61,546 nucleotides of DNA from contig NZ_PVNE01000023.1 in NCBI RefSeq assembly GCF_003001905.1, forward strand, positions 1 to 61,546, given 5' to 3'. Source of the DNA: Planifilum fimeticola. GTDB taxonomy: Bacteria > Bacillota > Bacilli > Thermoactinomycetales > DSM-44946. Both the position numbers and the translations under genes were made by a program. Each line of letters begins with the position of its first letter. The stretch's first letter is position 1. Under the pieces are notes generated by a model that saw only the letters and a program-made list of their open reading frames with translations, was not told the origin of the DNA and did not search any database. Positions 50,413 to 59,655 of the stretch are shown one piece after another.

Positions 50413-50424
50413 AAAGCGCTTAAC
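50413..50424 (-). promoter_or_regulatory. Operator AAGCGCTTAA upstream of the symporter gene
   Basis: AAGCGCTTAA at 50414-50423 sits in the promoter region of the whole inositol operon. The sequence also resembles a CcpA cre half-palindrome, so catabolite control is an alternative. Confidence 0.6.
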
Positions 50425-50789
50425 TAGATGGAAAAAAATAATGGGACGTGTGCAAATGGTTCTCTTTTGTAAATCCTTAACTATTTTCAGTATATTGCCC
50501 TTTTGAATTCAAATCAATATTTAATTTTGTGATATTTGTAGAATAGACATGAAGTACTAAATATTTTGCGGATCTATAGGATTTAACTGCTACGAATGGT
50601 TAGATATATATCTTAAACCAACACATGTGCTTGTCCTCGCTGTTTTCGAAAGCATCTACAACAACTGAAATCAAAAACCAGGGAAGATTCCCGACATGTT
50701 CAGGGATTGTAAGATCATTGATAGAAAGTTGATGACTCTACAACGTCTGGACTATGCGATGGATGAATTCTCAACTTTCTTTTAATCGC
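50425..50789. other. Non-coding gap between the inositol operon and the SRPBCC gene
   Basis: It is A+T rich near 50470-50610 and probably holds the operon promoter. No gene or RNA recognised. Confidence 0.4.
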
Positions 50790-51248
50790 TTAAGTTAGCT
50801 TTTCTTCGCAATAGGCTTCCAACAGATTCAGTTCCTTTACATAGATGGGTCGGATAATCAGTGGATTGAGCAGTCTCTCCAACAGACCTCTCATTCCCTT
50901 TTTCTTTTGCCAAAGGGTTTTCAAGGTTACTTGACAACGATCACGATCCGGGCCGGGCTCCAAGGTAAAAATCGTCTTGATTCCGGCTTCGGGGTCCTCC
51001 TCGCGGATTTCTCTTCCCGGCCGGGGTTCCGATACCGTCAATCGGAAATGTTGAACCGTACCCATCACTTTCATTTGAACCTTTACGACCGTCCCCGCTC
51101 CGATGCCGCCCCTTTCCACTTCGACATTGGAAAAGTAGGGTTTCGGTAAAATGTTGGGATGTTCGTTTTGGTAATCAGACAATACACGGTATACCCGTTC
51201 CGGATCGGCTTTGATCATCTTGGATACTTCCAGTTCATAGGTTTCCAT
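50790..51248 (-). CDS. SRPBCC (START/polyketide cyclase-like) protein
   Basis: The 152-residue protein begins ETYELEVSKMIKADPERVYR, the usual first strand and helix of SRPBCC folds, and ends with a long helix (LLERLLNPLIIRPIYVKELN, then LLEAYCEE). Such proteins bind hydrophobic ligands in a deep pocket. No partner gene suggests the ligand. It stands alone. Confidence 0.75.
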   Translation of the reverse strand: METYELEVSKMIKADPERVYRVLSDYQNEHPNILPKPYFSNVEVERGGIGAGTVVKVQMKVMGTVQHFRLTVSEPRPGREIREEDPEAGIKTIFTLEPGPDRDRCQVTLKTLWQKKKGMRGLLERLLNPLIIRPIYVKELNLLEAYCEEKLT

Positions 51249-51473
51249 AAAGTCTCTTTTCCTTTCACTGAAATGGAGCCGTCAGCTCAATAGCCATGGG
51301 GGAATCGTGTTCGCGGCCTCAATCTCTCTTCTCTTTGTCGCGCGCTGGGAACACGACGACTTAACATCCTTTACTTCTCCATAAATTTCCGAATACCCTC
51401 TTCATCTTTAATGTAGGGTGTTATCCGAAAGACACCCTGACAGTTCCGACGATTCGAGAGGCTGCGGCAATGG

Positions 51474-51500
51474 AAAACAAAAACCGGGGAAGGTTCCCCG
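51474..51500 (-). terminator. Terminator of the second TcaA-like gene
   Basis: On the minus strand CCGGGGAA pairs with TTCCCCGG and is followed by TTTTTGTTTT, 7 bases after the stop. Confidence 0.8.
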
Positions 51501-51506
51501 GCAAGC

Positions 51507-52853
51507 TCACTTAAATTCGGTTTTGACCGTGTTTTTTCCCTTGAAATAATCCCCCATCAAAATTTCCTCGGAATGAACCAGCCACCGTTTCCCGTTCTCA
51601 TCGTAACGGAGCACCAACCATCTCTCATCAAATTCCTCTCGCATCTTCTCCCCGGGGTAGTCATTGTGCCTCGAATGTAACTCCACCGGGATTTGGACCA
51701 CATAATGATCGTCCGTGTATTCTAACCTCAGACCGTCAAAGTCGATCCTCGTTCCCAGGACAACACCGTTGAACGGTTCTTTCCCCCAGGATTCCACCAA
51801 AGACTTTTTGGTCTCGATGTCCCTGACCAGCTCCCTTTTTAGATCGTCCCCCGCGACGGTCAGGATGGAAGCGTCCTGCCTTTGCTTTGCCGCGAACCAT
51901 TCCTTGAAAAAGGTGTTGATCGTCTTCACAATCCGGTCCCTGCCTTTTTTGTCCGCGTAGGGCTTGGGAGTAAGATCCACGGCGATCATGTTCTCGGCCA
52001 CTTTGATTTTGTCGCTTCTGGACGTGCCCCAGGGAAATTCCCCCTCTCCCTGAAGGGTGATCGAACCGTCCCGAGATACCGGCCCGAACTTGCTGACTTC
52101 CTCGACCGTTTTATTGATCGGTTTTCCATTGACAATCACCCGGGTATCCTTGAAGCCGGACCTCAGTTGGATATACTCGCCGGTCAAATCCACCTGCACT
52201 TCCGCCTGCCCATCCTCACGGGCAAACAGTTTTACCTTCTTGGCACTTTTCACCACCGCATAGGAATATTTCTTCGTGCCTTCGACTTCGTATTCCCCGG
52301 GCATCAACGGCCCCAGCATCTTGGCGTCTCCCTCTTTGGAAGTGAGAACCGTCTCTCCATCCACTTTCACCGTCCCGCCCGATTTATTTGTCTTGATGTG
52401 CAGGAAGTACGGGCGAACGCCGATAGAATAGGAATCGAACAGGACCCCTTCCTCCTTCTTCAAGTAATAATCCACCCAGGCCAATGCATCCGATCCGTAA
52501 ATCTCATTTCCATCAGACTGATACATTGCCAATTGGGAATGCAGCAGGGACATGGTCGCCTCCCGGTAACCCCTGTCCTTATGCATCAGCTGAAGAAACT
52601 GGGCGAGGCGCTCGCGATCGATTTCCATCCGTTCGTCGTCCGGCGACACGATCTTCTCCAGAACGTCCACATCGTTGTTATGTACCGCTTCCTCGAACTT
52701 GCGGACCACATCCTCGGGTCCGTCCGCTGCAGCAAACGCAATGGATGTCCCGACAATCGCCAAAACCGCAATTACGGCCAGAACGGCAATCCCTTTGTGC
52801 TTTCCTAAAAAAGCCTTTTCCCGGTTAAAGGGTTTGGAATCTTTCGTATTCAC
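51507..52853 (-). CDS. TcaA/YvbJ-like membrane-anchored protein, copy 2
   Basis: The 448-residue paralogue of 28365-29726 has the same layout: short basic N-terminus, one membrane helix (GIAVLAVIAVLAIVGTSIAF), then ADGPEDVVRKFEEAVHNNDV and matching extracellular modules (PYFLHIKTNKSGGTVKVDG, FKDTRVIVNGKPINKTV, GVVLGTRIDFDGL). Both start at GTG 11 bases after AAAGGAGG, so the homology extends into the leader. It also lacks the zinc ribbon of classical TcaA. Monocistronic, with its own terminator. Confidence 0.65.
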   Translation of the reverse strand: MNTKDSKPFNREKAFLGKHKGIAVLAVIAVLAIVGTSIAFAAADGPEDVVRKFEEAVHNNDVDVLEKIVSPDDERMEIDRERLAQFLQLMHKDRGYREATMSLLHSQLAMYQSDGNEIYGSDALAWVDYYLKKEEGVLFDSYSIGVRPYFLHIKTNKSGGTVKVDGETVLTSKEGDAKMLGPLMPGEYEVEGTKKYSYAVVKSAKKVKLFAREDGQAEVQVDLTGEYIQLRSGFKDTRVIVNGKPINKTVEEVSKFGPVSRDGSITLQGEGEFPWGTSRSDKIKVAENMIAVDLTPKPYADKKGRDRIVKTINTFFKEWFAAKQRQDASILTVAGDDLKRELVRDIETKKSLVESWGKEPFNGVVLGTRIDFDGLRLEYTDDHYVVQIPVELHSRHNDYPGEKMREEFDERWLVLRYDENGKRWLVHSEEILMGDYFKGKNTVKTEFK

Positions 52854-53356
52854 CTACAATTTTTCCTCCTTTAATATCTGGAGCCATTGATAGAAGATTT
52901 TCTTTTTCGACATCTTCACGTCCATTTCAGCGCCTGGTTCAAATCATCATGGGTGAAGAATTCCTGCGTCTTCTTCTCGCTATGCAATCAACAAATAAGT
53001 CCCATCAAGCCATCAGCGACAAGATGCGCGAGATTGGCATCGTCCATGAGAACGTCAACTGCGCCCCATCCGACAACATCCTTTGACCGGCTCCACCAGA
53101 AACGGATTCTATCCCCCTTTCGCCCCCTTTCAACGAAAGAAATTGACCCCGTCAAGGGTTTGGCTTAATAATAAGCGAATGTCAGACGGATTGCAATACC
53201 TTCGTGTCACTAAAAATACGAAATTCTAATAAATAGATTCCCAGAGTTTGTCTCTTATTCCGGCCTATCCGCTCCGGCGAAAAAAGAGCCGATCCCCCGG
53301 GAATACACGCTCTGAGCCCACTGAGGCAGACACCTTGACTTAAGCCCGCCGGCCAC
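52854..53356. other. Gap with a possible degraded reading frame
   Basis: No intact gene is supported. On the minus strand a protein-like stretch (VDVLMDDANLAHLVADGLMG) ends in TGA near 52990 and resumes in the same frame (SEKKTQEFFTHDDLNQALKW), suggesting a decayed small gene of unknown family. A+T-rich sequence around 53200-53240 may hold the promoter for the second TcaA-like gene's upstream transcript. Confidence 0.25.
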
Positions 53357-54226
53357 TCATTTGATTTCGGGCTGGCCGCCGACGCGTTGAACCACCCGGG
53401 CCGCGACCCCCACAGCGTATTGGGCCGCTTTCAAAACGGAGCTTGTCCTTTGATATTCGGCCATAAACGCCCCGGCAAAGGCATCGCCGGCCCCCGTTGA
53501 ATCGACGGGCTCCGCCGATGGAGCCGGAACGTGAACGATGATTCCGTCCGCAAACAGCATGCAGCCCTTTTCACCCAGTTTGAGTACGGGATGAGGAACC
53601 CACCGACGAAGCGATTCCACAATCCTCGCCGGCTCTTCCTCTCCCGTAAGAGCCTTCCCTTCTTCGTAGTTCGGAAAAAGAAAGGTGGTACCTTCCAAAA
53701 AGGATATAAATCCCGTTTTTTCAAACCTGAGATGATACAGCGAACTCGGGTCGACGGCGACGGGAATTCCCCGCCTTCCCGCTTCCCTTTTGGCGTATTG
53801 GGCGGCGTCCCGGGTCTCCTTCACGTAGAAGGTGTAACCGGAAATATAGAGCAGCCGGCTGTCTTCGATTCCCTGAATGTCCGCCTCGCTGAGCAACCGA
53901 TTTGCTCCCCGGTCCACGATCATGGATCGTTCCCCGTTCCGATCCACCATCACGAGAATCCTGCCGGTCTTCTCACCGGGATGGGGCGTGACGGAGCATT
54001 TCACTCCCCGTTTCTCGGCTTCCCCGATCAGATAAGCGCCGAAGGGATCATCCCCCACCTTGCCGATCAGGTGGCTCTGCTCTCCGCACGCCGCAATCCA
54101 TGCCGCTACATTGCCGCCCTGCCCTCCCGCACGGAGGTCGACATCCCCTTCTGAGTCGGTCGCATAATGGACGGTATCCTGTCGGACGAGGATATCCAGC
54201 ATCATGTCGCCAATCACAGTGATCAT
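53357..54226 (-). CDS. PfkB-family carbohydrate kinase
   Basis: From ATG 54226 this 289-residue kinase shows the first signature AGGQGGNVAAWIAACG and the second DSTGAGDAFAGAFMAEY with the catalytic Asp. The substrate may be a sugar or nucleoside (ribokinase-like). It is not next to a pathway that would tell. A longer frame upstream has no ribosome site. Confidence 0.85.
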   Translation of the reverse strand: MITVIGDMMLDILVRQDTVHYATDSEGDVDLRAGGQGGNVAAWIAACGEQSHLIGKVGDDPFGAYLIGEAEKRGVKCSVTPHPGEKTGRILVMVDRNGERSMIVDRGANRLLSEADIQGIEDSRLLYISGYTFYVKETRDAAQYAKREAGRRGIPVAVDPSSLYHLRFEKTGFISFLEGTTFLFPNYEEGKALTGEEEPARIVESLRRWVPHPVLKLGEKGCMLFADGIIVHVPAPSAEPVDSTGAGDAFAGAFMAEYQRTSSVLKAAQYAVGVAARVVQRVGGQPEIK

Positions 54227-54636
54227 CGCTTTTTCACCTTTGCTACGTGTTCTATCGTAGGTCCGTTTCCGTGCATCAGGGGATCCGATGCCGGCCATGG
54301 AATTTCCCTCAAACGGATGATGCTACCATCTTTTCCGGAAATATAAAAATCGTCCTATCGGGATGCAACGGATCCGATTTAAATAATATGGGAATCACGA
54401 CATGCTTTCCACATCAATCCCTAAATTTATTGCAAAAAAACCGGAAACCGCCTTGAATTGCTTATTGCCCCTGTTCCGGGGCGTTCGGACGCGAAAAACT
54501 CACAACGTCTCCGGACTCTGTCCCTTCCTCGATGAAGTCATTCCCCGCCTATTTACCGTCTCCCCCACCATGCGCTTGAACAAGCGATATATCAAAGCCA
54601 TACAATATATGAACTGAAGAGGAAAGGGGCAAGAAC
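54227..54636. other. Non-coding gap between divergent genes
   Basis: Nothing beyond probable promoters for the flanking divergent genes was recognised. Confidence 0.4.
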
Positions 54637-55101
54637 ATGGCCTGTTCCGGTAAGAATTTGCTCAAAAACGGGGGATTTACGAGGGGGATCGCGCCCTGGA
54701 CGGGAACCCGGATTCGCCGGATGAAAAATCTGTTGCGACCGGGGGATTATTCTCTTTATATGAGCGCAATGCCAAAATTGCCCGCCGCGTTGAAACAAAC
54801 GGTTTCCGGTCCCTTTGAACGGGGATGCGCCTACTACCTCTACTTCCGCCTTCTCAATGTGACGCCGCCGTCAAACCGAGCAGAAATTTATGCGACCGTC
54901 GCCTATCTGGACAAAAACCGCCGGATCATCAACTCCACACCCTTGCTCGTCCGGCCTCCCCGCCGAACCAAAAGCTGGTACCCCTACTTTTCCATCGTGC
55001 CGACGCCTCCCCGGGGAACGGCGATGCTCTCCGTCGTCTTCCTGCTGGCCAGCGGCACATTGTTCGTGGATTATATCAGCATCGCATCCCACAAGGTCTG
55101 A
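54637..55101 (+). CDS. Beta-sandwich hypothetical protein (carbohydrate-binding-like start)
   Basis: The 154-residue protein starts with NLLKNGGFTRGIAPW, a pattern common to galactose-binding-like beta-sandwich domains (LLxNGxFExGxxxW), and ends FVDYISIASHKV, the typical last strand of such folds. There is no signal peptide or anchor. The ATG follows AAGAGGAAAGGGG. Similar small domains occur in spore-surface or structural proteins of spore formers, so a coat role is possible but unproven. Confidence 0.5.
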   Translation: MACSGKNLLKNGGFTRGIAPWTGTRIRRMKNLLRPGDYSLYMSAMPKLPAALKQTVSGPFERGCAYYLYFRLLNVTPPSNRAEIYATVAYLDKNRRIINSTPLLVRPPRRTKSWYPYFSIVPTPPRGTAMLSVVFLLASGTLFVDYISIASHKV

Positions 55102-55344
55102 TACCAACCGCGGTTCATCCGGCAGGAACCGTTTCAAGATCCCCAAGAAGGGCGTCCCTTCGACCCCTCTCCATGGACATTGCTTCTTTGCCGATATAAA
55201 TGAATGGTGTTGTTGTTATTCCGTTTCTAAGCGGGTGCAATCACAGGCAAAGGCCCGCACTTCCCGTTTTTCCGTCTTACGGTGACCCAATGCTTCTGAA
55301 GAGAAAATGCATTCCGCGGTATTTTTCTCATCAACCCTGCATTT

Positions 55345-55770
55345 TTACTCAGCCCTGCTTTGATTGTCTCGCTTTGCTTCTGTAACGCATCTCCCCTGCC
55401 TACGGACACCGGCAGCAAACCTGGAGAAAAAGCAAAACAGCGCAAATCCGATCATTACACCCGAAAGGTTCAACATCACATCGTTGATGTCAACGGTTCT
55501 GTAGGGAAATCCGTACGATAAGGAAATCACCAACTGCACAAGCTCGATCGAAAGCGTAAAAAATAGTCCCCGCCGCAAAATGGACCTGAAATCACTTTCA
55601 ACGAGAAACGGCAGTCCGAATCCAAACGGGATCCCAAGAGCAATATTTCCGATACCTTGGATCGACAGCAAATAGTCAACGGACATTTCCCGGAAAGGAA
55701 TCAGGCAGATTAGAAGGGGAATTAGAATAACGGACGCAAGCGGCATGATGCTTTCGATATCGATTCTCAC
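55345..55770 (-). CDS. VanZ-like membrane protein
   Basis: A GTG at 55770 after AAGGAAGGGA gives 141 residues with four hydrophobic segments. IQGIGNIALGIPFGFGLPFL, FTLSIELVQL and RTVDINDVMLNLSGVMIGFA are the VanZ family signature. VanZ-like proteins are associated with low-level teicoplanin resistance, but their molecular role is unclear. Confidence 0.8.
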   Translation of the reverse strand: MRIDIESIMPLASVILIPLLICLIPFREMSVDYLLSIQGIGNIALGIPFGFGLPFLVESDFRSILRRGLFFTLSIELVQLVISLSYGFPYRTVDINDVMLNLSGVMIGFALFCFFSRFAAGVRRQGRCVTEAKRDNQSRAE

Positions 55771-55896
55771 GAAAAATCCCTTCCTTATATGTAAAGCGGC
55801 CCGGCTGCGATTATATACCTGTGCCGGACCCATAACATGCGAATGATATCCGGAGGATAATTTCTTCGATGAGAGGTTCCTATTGCGGAGGAACAT

Positions 55897-56391
55897 TCAC
55901 TCCTTGTTCCCCCGGATGATCCGGGGCTTTATCCCCTTGATTTCTTGCTCAAACCGCTCGGGGTGGAGTTCGTTCGCCCGCCACTCATCGTTTATTCTTT
56001 TCACCCGCAGATAGTCCCGGATATGTTCCGTCTCATCCACCCACGTCAGATGATAGAGGTAATGGTTTTCATCGATTTTGTACTCTTCCATCACCCAGTT
56101 ATCCGGGAGCGTTCGGTTGTTTTGGCTTCCCTGCGTCAGGGGGATGTCGAGGGTATCTGCCGCCTGCTTGGCGTATTCAGGCGCCGCAAGCCGTTTGATC
56201 AGAGCCCCGTTGCGCTGCAGAAAGGCGTTTTCGAGCATCACCACCACTTCGTGCGGCTCTCTGTCGTGTTTGTCCTCCCGGATATCGCCCCTGATGGAAA
56301 AAAAGAGCGTAACGAACAGGGAAGGAAATATGGTTACAAACAATATCATGGGGATCACGTTTTTCGAATCCCTCAGCTCCTCCCGGCTCAT
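55897..56391 (-). CDS. Membrane-anchored hypothetical protein (164 aa)
   Basis: From the ATG at 56391 (AAAGGAGGGAGGGG upstream) the protein has one helix (VIPMILFVTIFPSLFVTLFF) and an extracytoplasmic domain resembling NTF2-like or DUF4878-type modules (VVVMLENAFLQRNGALIKRL, later VDETEHIRDYLRVKRINDEW). It sits 126 bases before the VanZ-like gene on the same strand. Function unknown. Confidence 0.55.
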   Translation of the reverse strand: MSREELRDSKNVIPMILFVTIFPSLFVTLFFSIRGDIREDKHDREPHEVVVMLENAFLQRNGALIKRLAAPEYAKQAADTLDIPLTQGSQNNRTLPDNWVMEEYKIDENHYLYHLTWVDETEHIRDYLRVKRINDEWRANELHPERFEQEIKGIKPRIIRGNKE

Positions 56392-56683
56392 CCGAACGCC
56401 CCTCCCTCCTTTTTCAACGGTGATCACATCAAAAGCACGGCCTTGAAATTTCCGAACAACGTGTCCGTCCAGGTGTACCTGGAAATAGCATTCCTTCCCG
56501 GAGATTTGATCGTCCCGCGGTGGGCAACAGCAGGTTGCAGGACGTATCTTTCGTCTATCCTATGTTCTCCGCCGAGATTGGAACACCTCCTTTTCCATGG
56601 TGTTTTGTCTCTTTTTTCCCCAAATTCGTTACACCGATCGCCAGCATCCAGGGGTTTTCACCGGAGCCCGCCGATCGGAAAAC

Positions 56684-56723
56684 AAAAAGGGCGGAGAAAG
56701 GCAAAAGCTTTCTCCGCCCTTTT
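56684..56723. terminator. Strong bidirectional terminator
   Basis: AAAAAGGGCGGAGAAAG pairs with CTTTCTCCGCCCTTTT across GCAAAAG. It follows the amino-acid permease stop at 56753 on the minus strand. The gap 56392-56752 shows nothing else. Confidence 0.85.
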
Positions 56724-56752
56724 CCTGCTTTGTCGTTCTCACAAAAGCACCT

Positions 56753-58129
56753 TCACGAACCGGGCCTCGATCCATCGCGATGATATTTCTTCACAAACTG
56801 GTAACTGACAATCAGAATAAGTATCCAGATCGGCCCGACGATCAAAGCAATCCGCGTCTCACTGTTGAAGCCCAAAAGGACGGCCACCATCACCATGAAG
56901 AGCAGGGTGATCCAGTTCGTATAGGGATACCCGGGCATTTTGAATTCAACCTGGACGCCCCTTTTTCGCCGATAATTCAAATGGGCGTAAACGATGATTC
57001 CCCACGTCCACAAGGCTCCGAAAGTGGCCACGCTTGTAATGTAGATAAACGCTTTTTCCGGAATGACATAGTTGAGCAGCACCCCGATCAGCATCACCAC
57101 TGCGGACAAGGTGAGCCCCCGGACGGGCACTTTGCGGGAGCTTAAGCGGGAAAACATTTGCGGCGCCTGGCCATGAACCGCCAATGTGTAAATCATCCGT
57201 CCGGTGCTGAATACACCGCTGTTACAGGAAGACAAAGCGGCCGTTAACACCACAAAGTTGATAATGCCCGCGGCCGCCGGGATCCCCACTTTGGCGAAGG
57301 TCAACACGAAGGGACTGGTGTTCCCGTCGATGATGTTCCACGGGTACAGGGACAGGATGACCGCCAACGCACCGATGTAGAAAAGGAGTATTCGCCAAAT
57401 CGTGGCGTTGATGGCCCTGGGCAGGGTGATTTCGGGATCCTTCGCTTCACCGGCGGTAACCCCTATCAATTCCATCCCCAAAAAACTGAACATCACCATT
57501 TGCAACGACAATAAGATCCCCGTCACCCCGTGGGGCACAAACCCCCCGTGTGTCCACAGGTTGGAGAAACCGACGATTTGACCTCCATTTCCCCACCCCG
57601 TGAACATGATGACCAAGCCGATGACAATCAGCGCGATGATCGTCACCACTTTGATCATGGCAAACCAGAATTCGAACTCGCCGAACAGCTTTACGGCGAT
57701 GATATTGATGATGTAGACTCCCAAAAGCGCTCCCAAAGCGGGGATCCATTGGGGAATTTCCGGGAACCAGTAGCGAACATACACCCCCACGGCAGTGATT
57801 TCCGCCATCCCTGTGACGACCCACACAATCCAGTAATTCCATCCCGTAACAAATCCAACCCAAGGAGCGATAAACTCGCTCGCATAGGTACTGAAGGATC
57901 CGGCGACGGGCTTATACAGCGCAAGCTCGCCCAGTGCCCTCATCAAGAAAAACATGATCATCCCGCCGATGGCATAGGCAAGAAGGATTGCGGGTCCCGC
58001 CAATTGGATCGCCTGCGCCGAACCCAAAAAAAGGCCGACTCCGATGGCCCCTCCGATGGCAATCAACTGGATATGACGATCGTTTAATCCTCTGGCTAAT
58101 TCTTCTTCTCGAATCTTCCGTCGACCCAT
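56753..58129 (-). CDS. Amino-acid permease (APC superfamily, AAT family)
   Basis: From ATG 58129 this 458-residue protein has about 12 membrane segments. The conserved start LNDRHIQLIAIGGAIGVGLF, then GSAQAIQLAGP, and the stretch MVMFSFLGMELIGVTAGEAK are typical of proline/histidine/aromatic-type AAT permeases. It imports an amino acid by proton symport; the exact substrate is not readable. It is flanked by terminators on both sides, so it is monocistronic. Confidence 0.88.
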   Translation of the reverse strand: MGRRKIREEELARGLNDRHIQLIAIGGAIGVGLFLGSAQAIQLAGPAILLAYAIGGMIMFFLMRALGELALYKPVAGSFSTYASEFIAPWVGFVTGWNYWIVWVVTGMAEITAVGVYVRYWFPEIPQWIPALGALLGVYIINIIAVKLFGEFEFWFAMIKVVTIIALIVIGLVIMFTGWGNGGQIVGFSNLWTHGGFVPHGVTGILLSLQMVMFSFLGMELIGVTAGEAKDPEITLPRAINATIWRILLFYIGALAVILSLYPWNIIDGNTSPFVLTFAKVGIPAAAGIINFVVLTAALSSCNSGVFSTGRMIYTLAVHGQAPQMFSRLSSRKVPVRGLTLSAVVMLIGVLLNYVIPEKAFIYITSVATFGALWTWGIIVYAHLNYRRKRGVQVEFKMPGYPYTNWITLLFMVMVAVLLGFNSETRIALIVGPIWILILIVSYQFVKKYHRDGSRPGS

Positions 58130-58267
58130 TCGTTTTCCTCTCCGTCTGAGGTGCAACACCCATTCCTTATCGATCCTTGACGGAACGGAAAACAAATATA
58201 CTCCCGGAACGCTTCCCAAAAAACCGGAACCCTTTCGGTCCGCCCCAACGCCCGATACCGCCAACAG

Positions 58268-58293
58268 AAAAAGGCACCATCCCGGTGCCTTTA
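58268..58293 (-). terminator. Terminator of the glucitol-type operon
   Basis: On the minus strand AAAGGCACC pairs with GGTGCCTTT across GGGAT and continues into a T-run, overlapping the stop at 58291. Confidence 0.8.
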
Positions 58294-58638
58294 ACTGATC
58301 TTTGAGCCGTTCCGGCTTTTTCCCTGGGCGATGAATTGGCGAAGTCCCTGCATCTCTTTGTACATCCGGTAGGGTTTGCTGATCACCCGATAAGGCAAAG
58401 TGACGATCCGGCGCGGATTTTCCTTCAGTTCTCTGGAAATCCTCTCCGGTTTGGTCACGATCCGTTGTAGAAATTCATCGTAGAGCACTTTGCGGGGATC
58501 GGGCGAAATGAACAACTCGTGACCGCAACCTTCGCATCGCGCTTTGTACAGGCGTTGATTCAAGTAGGTTAGGACATGCATTTCGTTTTCTTCGCACTTG
58601 ATGCAGTACAACTCGGTCTGCAACTCTTGAAATTCCAT
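58291..58638 (-). CDS. Small zinc-binding hypothetical protein (115 aa)
   Basis: Two CxxC pairs (CIKCEEN and CEGCGHE, about residues 12 and 35) form a zinc ribbon, followed by a basic helical tail (RISRELKENPRRIVTLPYRV). This is the pattern of the small Firmicute protein often labelled bh protein. It lies 14 bases after the SorC regulator gene, with a GGGGGGTGAG site. Role unknown. Confidence 0.6.
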   Translation of the reverse strand: MEFQELQTELYCIKCEENEMHVLTYLNQRLYKARCEGCGHELFISPDPRKVLYDEFLQRIVTKPERISRELKENPRRIVTLPYRVISKPYRMYKEMQGLRQFIAQGKSRNGSKIS

Positions 58639-58652
58639 CCTCTCACCCCCCG

Positions 58653-59630
58653 TCAGCCGGTCGGGTTGAATGACCGCTGATGATGGATCAAGACTTGTTT
58701 TGCGGTTGCCTCGTCGGTCACGAGCACATTCATATATTGCCCTCTCAGGGAGGCCAATATCGCCTGGACCTTGTCGATTCCCGAAGCCACACCGATCACG
58801 GTGGGAATGCGGCGCAGGGGAGTCAATTCGATCCCGATGGTCCTCTCCGTCAAGGGAATGGAGAGCTCCCTTCCCTCGGCGTCGATAAATCGGGAATTGA
58901 TGTCTCCGGCCGCGCCGTGTCTTCGCAGGTCATCGAGATCCTCCTTATTTAAATACCCCATTTTGACCATGGTGGAACGGAGGGGGTTGCCGATCCCCAC
59001 CACGGCCAAATCCACCCGTTTCGCCTCTTCCAACAGGTGGTGGATCTCCGCGGAGCTCATCAGCTCCTGTTTCAAGCGAACGGATTCCGCTACTGCGGGC
59101 GCGTACAGGAATTCGCATTCACAGTTCAATTTTTTGGACAGCTCGTAGGCCAGCTGATTAGCATGAATTTCGATATGACTTCGTCCAATTCCTCCAACGA
59201 GGGGCAATATTTTGATCCTCTCGTGATTCACAAAGGGGATTTCCCGGACCATGTGGTTCAGGGTGGTCCCCCAGGAAATGCCCAGGCGCTTCACCTTCTT
59301 GAGCTGCCGCAACAGAAATTGGCCGGCGGCCTTCCCCACGTTGCGCTTGTTGATCTCCTCGTTGTCCGGATCATCGACGGGGACCACCAACGCTTCCTTC
59401 AGCGGAAACTCCGATTCCAACTTCTGCTCCAAATCCACGGTGCGGAGGGTATCGTCCTTGATGACAATCTCCACGATCCCGCTCTCCCTTGCCTTCTGAA
59501 GCAGCTTGGAGATGATCGGCCGGGAGATTCCCACTTTATTCGCGATCTCCGACTGCGTCAGCCCCTGAAAGTAATACATCTTGGCGATCCGGACCATTTG
59601 CCGCTTGTCGCTCCACCTATCCATAGGCAT
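58653..59630 (-). CDS. SorC/DeoR-family sugar-responsive regulator
   Basis: The 325-residue protein has an N-terminal helix-turn-helix (YYFQGLTQSEIANKVGISRP) and a SorC-type sugar-phosphate-binding domain (GISWGTTLNHM, LPLVGGIG, VDLAVVGIGNP, GVASGIDKVQAILASLRGQY). It probably responds to a phosphorylated polyol from the adjacent PTS and controls this operon. Confidence 0.88.
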   Translation of the reverse strand: MPMDRWSDKRQMVRIAKMYYFQGLTQSEIANKVGISRPIISKLLQKARESGIVEIVIKDDTLRTVDLEQKLESEFPLKEALVVPVDDPDNEEINKRNVGKAAGQFLLRQLKKVKRLGISWGTTLNHMVREIPFVNHERIKILPLVGGIGRSHIEIHANQLAYELSKKLNCECEFLYAPAVAESVRLKQELMSSAEIHHLLEEAKRVDLAVVGIGNPLRSTMVKMGYLNKEDLDDLRRHGAAGDINSRFIDAEGRELSIPLTERTIGIELTPLRRIPTVIGVASGIDKVQAILASLRGQYMNVLVTDEATAKQVLIHHQRSFNPTG

Positions 59631-59655
59631 ACCTTCTTCCGGCAGAAACGATCAT

